Assembly (NCBI GenBank): GCA_902489225.1
Contig: CABTZA010000075.1
Span: 1 to 8,833, forward strand
Direction: 5' to 3'
Length of the DNA: 8,833 nt
From: an uncultured Collinsella sp.
GTDB lineage: Bacteria > Actinomycetota > Coriobacteriia > Coriobacteriales > Coriobacteriaceae
In this document: one piece after another, positions 5,061 through 8,833 of the stretch
Layout of the letters: every line of letters begins with the position of its first letter
How positions within the stretch are numbered: the first letter of the stretch is position 1
The notes under the pieces: generated by a model
What the model was told of the DNA's origin: nothing
Databases searched by the model: none
Seen by the model: the letters and a program-made list of their open reading frames with translations, nothing else
Made by a program: the position numbers and the translations under genes

Positions 5061-6551
5061 ATGCAGAACGAGAAATGCAGCAATAAAACCTTACGCGTAT
5101 GCGGAGCCGGCGGCGTGAGGAAGAACAAGGGCAAATGGCAGGCTGTCGTGACGGTGGCCGACGAGATGACCGGGAAGAAGGTCCAGAGGACCAGGAACAC
5201 CCGCGTGCCCTGCCTGAAGCAGAGCGCGCGGGGAAAGGCGGCGGCGATGCGCGTCCTCGCGGAATTCAGGTCGGAGGTCGAGCTGGAACTCGCCGAGGCC
5301 GAGGAGGCGAGGGCCGCTATCGGCGCCGGGCTTCCCGCCGAACAGCGGGATGACTACGCCGCGCTGCCGCTTTCCGAGGCGCTCGAGAAGTTCATCGACT
5401 TCTGCCTGGAGATGAACAGGATCACCCCGACGACCCGCGACGACTACCGCTACAGCGCCCTGCACATCGAGCGAGACGAGCTGGGTCTGGTCCCCGTGAA
5501 CGAGGTGACGACCGACGACGTCAACGCGTGGTCGAGGCGCAGGATCGCCCTGGGCACGGCGCCGGACACGCTCAACAAGTCATTCAAGCTCGGCAAGCGG
5601 CTCTACGCCGTCCTGCTGAAGCGCAGCAACGACACGATCGGGAGGAACCCGTTCGACGGCGCCCTCGCGCCCAGGGTCATCGCCAGGCCCAGGAACGCGC
5701 TGCGCTCCGACCTCGTGCCGAAGCTCAACTCGGTGACCTCGATGATGCCGGACTCGACCTTCAGGCGGGCGGTCGTGCTCGCCCTGCACACCGGGATGCG
5801 CATCGGCGAGGTCTGCGGCCTGCGCTGGTGTGACGTCGACTTCGAGTCGGGGCTCATCACGGTCAGGCACTCGGTGGCCTACGTCAAGGACAGGGGCTCC
5901 TTCATCAAGGACACCAAGAACCACGACCTGAGGACGATCCCCGTCGACCCGGTGGGCCTGCTCCCCTTCCTGAAAGAGATCCACGAGATCGATTCGCAGA
6001 GGCTCCGGGAGGCATCGGCCCTCGGCCTGCGCGACCTCGCGGACAGCTACGTCGTGTCGCGGCCGGACGGCTCCTTCGCCACCACCAGTTACATCCGCAG
6101 GGCGTTCAAGACGTTCTCGGAGACCAACGGCCTCATGGGCACCAACGACGAGCTGATCACGTTCCACGGCCTGCGCCACACCTTCGCGACGCAGTGGATC
6201 CGCCACGGCGGCGACATCAAGGCGCTGCAGTCGATCTTCGGGCACAAGGACGCCATGGTCACGCTCAACGTCTACGCCGACATCGAGCCGATGTCCAAGA
6301 TCCAGAACATGCTGCGCGTGTCGCCGAGCCTGTGGCGAGGCTACCTCGGCCTGAGGGTGGACCCCGGCCCCATGTTCCTGCAGAAGATCCGCGAGGCGAT
6401 CGAGACGCTCGAGGCGTTCGGCTACGGCATCTCCGAGCCTGACGACCGCAACGTCCTCATCCGCGACGTTCAGACGATAAGCCGCCTCTACCCCACCGAG
6501 TACGCGGCAGTGCTGGGGGCCATCCCGACCGAGGCGACCGTGGTCGAGTAG
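5061..6551 (+). CDS. Tyrosine recombinase / site-specific integrase
   Basis: The 496-residue integrase catalyses integration and excision of the element. The N-terminal GGVRKNKGKWQAVV (17-30) is an AP2-like arm-binding domain. A SAM-like core-binding domain covers about 100-200 (LSEALEKFIDF...TTRDDYRYSA). The catalytic domain (about 215-410) has Arg247 in TGMRIGE, Lys286 in DTKNHDLRT, His369 and Arg372 in HGLRHTF, His395 in FGHKD and the nucleophile Tyr405 in VYADIEP, so it should be active. About 90 residues follow the tyrosine, longer than usual, including helical MFLQKIREAIETLEAFG (438-454). The ribosome site AGGAG lies 5 bases upstream. The gene is more GC-rich than its left neighbours and uses AGG for arginine often, consistent with transfer. 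It lies about 250 bases from the split tRNA-Pro, its presumed target. Confidence 0.95.
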   Translation: MQNEKCSNKTLRVCGAGGVRKNKGKWQAVVTVADEMTGKKVQRTRNTRVPCLKQSARGKAAAMRVLAEFRSEVELELAEAEEARAAIGAGLPAEQRDDYAALPLSEALEKFIDFCLEMNRITPTTRDDYRYSALHIERDELGLVPVNEVTTDDVNAWSRRRIALGTAPDTLNKSFKLGKRLYAVLLKRSNDTIGRNPFDGALAPRVIARPRNALRSDLVPKLNSVTSMMPDSTFRRAVVLALHTGMRIGEVCGLRWCDVDFESGLITVRHSVAYVKDRGSFIKDTKNHDLRTIPVDPVGLLPFLKEIHEIDSQRLREASALGLRDLADSYVVSRPDGSFATTSYIRRAFKTFSETNGLMGTNDELITFHGLRHTFATQWIRHGGDIKALQSIFGHKDAMVTLNVYADIEPMSKIQNMLRVSPSLWRGYLGLRVDPGPMFLQKIREAIETLEAFGYGISEPDDRNVLIRDVQTISRLYPTEYAAVLGAIPTEATVVE

Positions 6552-6650
6552 AGGCTGAGACATGCGCTTTCCCAAATCCGTAGTGCAAGTACGGGAATGT
6601 GGAATCGCGTTAGATATATTCTACCCGGTCATCTCGGTGGCGCAAATCTT

Positions 6651-6693
6651 GGCACGGGTTTCCGCGAACGCGGACGCCCGTGCCCTTCTTTTT
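6651..6693 (+). terminator. Factor-independent terminator downstream of the integrase
   Basis: GGCACGGG (6651-6658) pairs with CCCGTGCC (6677-6684). An inner CCGC/GCGG stem closes a GAAC loop, and CTTCTTTTT follows (6685-6693 region). It lies about 100 bases after the integrase stop codon on the same strand. Confidence 0.88.
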
Positions 6694-6850
6694 ATGTTTA
6701 CGCAAAGAGTCAGCGGGAATGCAGGTGAGGCCTCGCGGTTCAGGCCGGGGATTTTCAGCCGCGCCGCCCGATTTCGAATAAAGGCCTGCAGATGCAGACG
6801 GCTTTCGGGAGGCCCCGACGGCACCTCTCTCAAAAATGGGAGCATGGCCC

Positions 6851-6873
6851 GAGGGCGCCCATGGGCGGCCCTC
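6851..6873. repeat. Long GC-rich palindrome
   Basis: GAGGG, the perfect 12-bp palindrome CGCCCATGGGCG (6856-6867), one extra G, then CCCTC make an almost uninterrupted dyad. It lies just upstream of the octamer repeats in a stretch with no credible gene (6552-7104). The extreme GC content of the area raises the chance of accidental dyads. Confidence 0.5.
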
Positions 6874-6896
6874 CCGCCGTTCGGTTGGGCGGCGGC

Positions 6897-6968
6897 GTGT
6901 AGCCCCGTAGGCGTGTAGCCGTGTAGCGGTGTAGTGCGCTGCGGATGTAGGCCTGTGGCGGCGTATGC
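6897..6968. repeat. Nine imperfect 8-bp tandem units (iteron-like)
   Basis: Starting at 6897 the sequence falls into 8-base units: GTGTAGCC, CCGTAGGC, GTGTAGCC, GTGTAGCG, GTGTAGTG, CGCTGCGG, ATGTAGGC, CTGTGGCG, GCGTATGC. Four units begin with exact GTGTAG; the others have decayed. Together with the AT-rich palindromes just to the right, the arrangement resembles an origin or protein-binding array. A simple slippage repeat is the plain alternative. Confidence 0.7.
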
Positions 6969-6976
6969 CGAAACAT

Positions 6977-7069
6977 ATTCCCAATCCGGGAATGCACTTA
7001 TATATAAGTACAATCGTCTTGCCATAGACGGGAAACCCGTCGGCCGGGCGGGACCGGAGGGCCGGGCGG
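6977..7069. repeat. Cluster of palindromes and a 10-bp direct repeat beside the octamers
   Basis: In order: ATTCCC/GGGAAT (6977-6982, 6988-6993); a perfect 14-bp AT palindrome ACTTATATATAAGT (6996-7009); the hairpin GACGGG-AAA-CCCGTC (7027-7041); and the direct repeat GGCCGGGCGG (7042-7051, 7060-7069). The AT-rich palindrome stands out in very GC-rich surroundings and could be a melting site, operator or promoter core. Confidence 0.6.
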
Positions 7070-7119
7070 CGAATGCGAAAGGCCGGATGCAGCCGATGCC
7101 CTGAATGAGGTCCCAACAC

Positions 7120-7329
7120 ATGGGAGGGGCAGGTGAATCCATCTCTTTGGCCGCTCCCGAGGGCATGGATTTCCCAGCCCTCGCCCCCGAGGACATCTTG
7201 CAGACGATTCGCAGGTCTCCGAGCGGTAGGTACCTGATGGAGCAGAGGGCCGCGCTGGCGTAGTTGCCGCACTTCGACGATATGGACGATGACGAGCTCC
7301 GCCAATTCGCCGCCCAAGTCAGGCCGTGA
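7120..7329 (+). pseudogene. Small ORF interrupted by an in-frame TAG
   Basis: From ATG 7120 the frame encodes 47 residues, stops at TAG 7261-7263, then continues in the same frame for 21 residues to TGA 7327-7329. The two parts read like one acidic helical protein: APEDILQTIRRSPSGRYLME (22-41) before the stop, and LPHFDDMDDDELRQFAAQV after it. A single C-to-T change of a CAG glutamine codon would explain it. GAGG (7107-7110) gives a weak ribosome site; an in-frame ATG at 7105 is possible but lacks one. The family is not recognised. It could be a dead gene, a sequencing error or readthrough. It lies on the same strand as the integrase, after the repeat block. Confidence 0.45.
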
Positions 7330-7385
7330 TTTTATAGAATTCAGGGAGGACCGCTGTCACGTTCGCCGTTTAAGAAGGTGCCGCT

Positions 7386-7547
7386 TTGAAATATCTCGTC
7401 GAGGATTTCGATGATCCGGCAGATCCCGTCCAAGACTACGCCGAGGCCAAGCAAATCGTCCGAAAAGTACTCGGCTCCCACCCATCGGTGAGACAAGCTG
7501 CCACATGGCCATGGAAGCCTCATTTATTTGCGAAGAACATCGGCTAG
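7386..7547 (+). CDS. Small acidic hypothetical protein (TTG start)
   Basis: A 53-residue frame opens with TTG, preceded at good distance by AAGAAGG (7372-7378). The first 35 residues are acidic and look like a real protein (YLVEDFDDPADPVQDYAEAK, 3-22; then a basic helix QIVRKVLG). The last 18 residues are of different character (Trp, Pro, Lys), and base composition changes near 7500, so the original C-terminus may have been replaced by unrelated DNA. The stop codon overlaps the end of the opposing minus-strand gene by 24 bases. The family is not recognised; existence as a gene is moderately likely. Confidence 0.4.
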   Translation: MKYLVEDFDDPADPVQDYAEAKQIVRKVLGSHPSVRQAATWPWKPHLFAKNIG

Positions 7548-7889
7548 CCGCAGGATTGAAATCATCGACCGATAAGTGAGTTCCACCTTTTCGCCCGCAA
7601 GCAGTCGTTTCGAGCCAATCTCATCTAGCCCCACAAGCCGAGAAAACAGCGGGCCGCTCATCGTGCCCTCGTCAATTGATTCCCTTATGGTCTTCAAAAC
7701 GTCCGTATCATGAAGCGATGCCGAGCTGTAGGGGGCAACACGAGCGGAACTCTCAATTAACGACGAGACAAAAGGATGGAGATGCTTTGGACATAGTCCA
7801 TCAAACACCACATTCCCATTGTCATCCGAGCCGACCAGGCGCCAAGTATAATGATCGACCCAGTCATCTCCGTCATATATGGCGTCCAT
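7524..7889 (-). CDS. Hypothetical protein with a C-terminal HTH-like segment
   Basis: From ATG 7889 the protein has 121 residues; no family is recognised. The N-terminal part is acidic (MDAIYDGDDWVDH), followed by a mixed middle (CPKHLHPFVSSLIESS). The C-terminal end, LVGLDEIGSKRLLAGEK then SMISILRLADVLRK, looks like the last helices of an XRE-type helix-turn-helix, but this is only a resemblance. Coding-like sequence continues upstream of the ATG (RFLSLDGKLL) to a TTG at 7979, and the frame just upstream on the same strand is also protein-like, so this may be the 3' part of a longer, frameshifted gene. The ATG has only a weak GGGAAG ribosome site. Base composition is more AT-rich than the integrase. 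Confidence 0.5.
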   Translation of the reverse strand: MDAIYDGDDWVDHYTWRLVGSDDNGNVVFDGLCPKHLHPFVSSLIESSARVAPYSSASLHDTDVLKTIRESIDEGTMSGPLFSRLVGLDEIGSKRLLAGEKVELTYRSMISILRLADVLRK

Positions 7890-7903
7890 GAGCAACTTCC
7901 CGT

Positions 7904-8104
7904 CTAGAGAGAGAAACCTATTTGGACATCGGGGCGCAAGACCGCAATCCATATCGGGCCTGCAGCAGCTCCAACCCAACGCACCACATAGGTTCCCTTT
8001 CGTACATGTGTATCAATCTGCCCCGAAATGCCGGTGAATGCAATTCTAGACCCGTTTGTCGGATAGCAATCGACGTATTCTTGATGGACATGACTATTCG
8101 TCAC
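7904..8104 (-). pseudogene. Possible 5' part of the frameshifted minus-strand gene
   Basis: A 66-residue frame starts at GTG 8104 with no clear ribosome site and ends at TAG 7904. Segments such as GSRIAFTGISGQIDTHVRKG and TYVVRWVG look like an ordinary beta-rich protein. It ends at a short TC repeat (complement of GAGAGAGA, about 7907-7914), beyond which the sense continues in another frame as LSLDGKLLMDAIYDGDDW. A slip in this dinucleotide run would join the two frames into one protein of about 185 residues. A second frame here (ATG about 8090) is also open for 57 residues, so the assignment is weak. Confidence 0.3.
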
Positions 8105-8238
8105 AAATCATTCAGCGTATCGCCGGGGTTCCAGTAATACTCGATGCATCGGGATGCCCTCATTCCCCTTTTTTCGAAGTTGAATATGATGACAGGACGA
8201 TTAGGTTTACAAGTCAAGCAAGTTAATAATCTATGTGG

Positions 8239-8266
8239 TCGATATGCCGTTAAACCCGCATATCGA
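8239..8266. promoter_or_regulatory. 9-bp perfect inverted repeat, candidate operator
   Basis: TCGATATGC (8239-8247) and GCATATCGA (8258-8266) are separated by 10 bases. GGT just left and ACC just right extend the symmetry across a 2-base bulge. It lies about 100 bases upstream of the permease-like gene in a stretch (7980-8363) with no convincing coding sequence. No T-run follows, so a protein-binding site is more likely than a terminator. Confidence 0.55.
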
Positions 8267-8315
8267 TACCGTTCAGCCATTCGCCTCGCCCCCGTCGCAC
8301 GTATCTTCATCCGGT

Positions 8316-8336
8316 CTGTTACTTTTAATCTAACAG
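8316..8336. promoter_or_regulatory. CTGTTA-N9-TAACAG inverted repeat upstream of the permease-like gene
   Basis: Perfect 6-bp half-sites (8316-8321, 8331-8336) enclose TTTTAATC-type AT-rich sequence that could carry a -10 box. The site lies 28 bases before the ATG at 8364. A TetR- or GntR-like dimer could bind such a site, but no regulator is visible. Confidence 0.4.
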
Positions 8337-8363
8337 TTCTTTGAGGAACGTAGGTGCTTCTGA

Positions 8364-8833
8364 ATGTACTGTCGACTTCTTCTCAAACTAATCCTAAGAG
8401 ACAAGGCCGTATGGATTTGTACGCTCGTTCTCGCTGCAGCCTTTTCCGTCCCCGTTGCGTTCAATTCACCCATCTACGGGCCCTTCTTTATGAAGCAGGG
8501 CATGCAGAGCTTTGTCGACGCATTCAATACGCGCGCGCCCCAGGCCAGCGGCACAGACCTATCGCCAGAGCAGCAAGTCGACGCGGAGCTTGCAAGATAC
8601 GCGAACGCCGCCCTCGCCGCTCAAACCGACGCCGCCTTTCTCGACTCTGCCGAGAGCTACTACGCGCTCATGGGCGAAGGCTTCCAATCCGGGTCCATCG
8701 TGGGAGACCGAGAGACCAATGACGCAGACCTCGCGTATTGCCGCGCCCTGAGCAGCTCCGGCATCACGGATATCCCGGCCTCCGCAAACGACCTGCCATT
8801 CCTTTCCTTCCTGCCTTACGCCATTGCCACGGC
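8364..8833 (+). CDS. Putative ABC-2 type transporter permease (N-terminal 156 residues; runs off the right edge)
   Basis: The frame opens at ATG 8364, with AGGTG 7 bases upstream, and is open to the window edge. Residues 1-15 (LLLKLILRDKAVW) are a basic amphipathic start common in ABC-2 permeases. Residues about 16-33 are a strongly hydrophobic membrane segment. A polar, Ala/Asp/Gln-rich segment of about 100 residues follows (about 45-143), most likely outside the membrane, and LPFLSFLPYAIAT at the edge appears to start the next membrane helix. One anchor, a large extracytoplasmic domain, then further helices is the usual layout of ABC-2 permeases of the export type. The substrate is unknown, and a different membrane protein cannot be excluded. 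Codon use resembles the host operon rather than the integrase. Confidence 0.6.
   Translation, partial: MYCRLLLKLILRDKAVWICTLVLAAAFSVPVAFNSPIYGPFFMKQGMQSFVDAFNTRAPQASGTDLSPEQQVDAELARYANAALAAQTDAAFLDSAESYYALMGEGFQSGSIVGDRETNDADLAYCRALSSSGITDIPASANDLPFLSFLPYAIAT

Larger units (their letters stand above)
4804..7547 (+). mobile_element. Left part of an integrated element in tRNA-Pro(GGG)
   Basis: The element begins near the anticodon loop of the split tRNA. It carries a tyrosine recombinase reading away from the junction, a terminator, iteron-like repeats and small unrecognised or damaged ORFs. GC content and AGG-arginine use in the integrase differ from the minus-strand host operon. The right boundary is not in the window: no second copy of the tRNA 3' half is present up to 8833, so the end given here is a minimum. 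No structural, conjugation or replication protein is recognised within it. Confidence 0.6.

Noticed and set aside
5580..6575. Long minus-strand frame of 331 codons opposite the integrase
   Set aside because: It is a shadow of the GC-rich integrase, whose catalytic residues are all present in the plus frame.
6562..6918. Plus-strand frame of 118 codons after the integrase
   Set aside because: It passes through the strong terminator at 6651-6693 and has no recognisable features; best seen as chance in GC-rich DNA.
6897..6968. CRISPR array
   Set aside because: Units are 8 bases, contiguous and without spacers, and there are no cas genes.
6610..7317. Minus-strand open frame of 235 codons across the non-coding stretch
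   Set aside because: It runs antisense through the integrase terminator, the octamers and the palindromes, is full of Arg/His/Pro/Gly low-complexity sequence, and has no ribosome site or domain.
8101..8344. Opposing short frames (minus 8101-8310 and plus 8144-8344)
   Set aside because: Neither has a ribosome site, both cover the dyads upstream of the permease-like gene, and their amino acid content is not convincing. A contribution of the minus frame to the broken gene at 7524-8104 cannot be fully excluded.
8354..8722. Arg-rich plus-strand frame of 122 codons, and a second at 8512-8751
   Set aside because: Both are out-of-frame readings of the permease-like gene starting at 8364, which has a membrane segment and normal amino acid content.

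Overview
The window looks like chromosomal DNA of a moderately GC-rich actinobacterium, most likely a gut member of the Coriobacteriia such as Collinsella. This is inferred from gene content only: a minus-strand run of a CDP-alcohol phosphatidyltransferase, a GarA/OdhI-like FHA protein and an FtsR-like MerR regulator (an actinobacterial gene neighbourhood), followed by apt and a secreted PcsB-like NlpC/P60 hydrolase. No species call was possible without a database search.

Layout. Positions 1-488 hold the N-terminal part of a DegV-family lipid-binding protein (minus strand), with its own TATAAT box inside a small palindrome. Positions 544-629 hold a perfect 14-bp hairpin and a terminator. Positions 653-4471 hold five tightly packed minus-strand genes (pgsA-like, fha/garA-like, merR/ftsR-like, apt, nlpC/p60), probably one transcription unit driven by a promoter at 4508-4536. 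That promoter lies inside the longest possible pgsA reading frame and so argues for a GTG start at 4471. Positions 4590-4732 hold stacked inverted repeats.

A chromosome/mobile-element junction lies near 4804-4812. A factor-independent terminator (4727-4755) is preceded on the minus strand by the exact 3' half of a tRNA-Pro(GGG) gene (positions 32-76 of the tRNA, 4766-4810); the 5' half is missing. Next to it, reading away, is a 496-residue tyrosine recombinase (5061-6551) with a complete R-K-H-R-H-Y catalytic set, visibly more GC-rich than the host genes and rich in AGG arginine codons. This is the signature of an element integrated into the anticodon loop of a tRNA gene. The other junction, where an intact tRNA should be rebuilt, is not in the window. 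Beyond the integrase come a strong terminator (6651-6693), a GC-rich non-coding stretch with nine 8-bp tandem units (6897-6968) beside an AT-rich palindrome cluster, and then several small or damaged genes: an amber-interrupted small ORF (7120-7329), a TTG-start 53-residue ORF (7386-7547), and a minus-strand gene that may be frameshifted (7524-8104).

From 8364 to the right edge a plus-strand gene starts with one membrane segment followed by a long polar segment, resembling the start of an ABC-2 type permease. Two clear inverted repeats (8239-8266 and 8316-8336) precede it. Whether this gene belongs to the element or to the host cannot be decided here.

The most notable observations are the split tRNA-Pro attachment site, the octamer/palindrome block downstream of the integrase, the inverted repeat at 4601-4653 flanked by 8-bp direct repeats, and retention of one of the two GarA-type phospho-threonines in the FHA protein.
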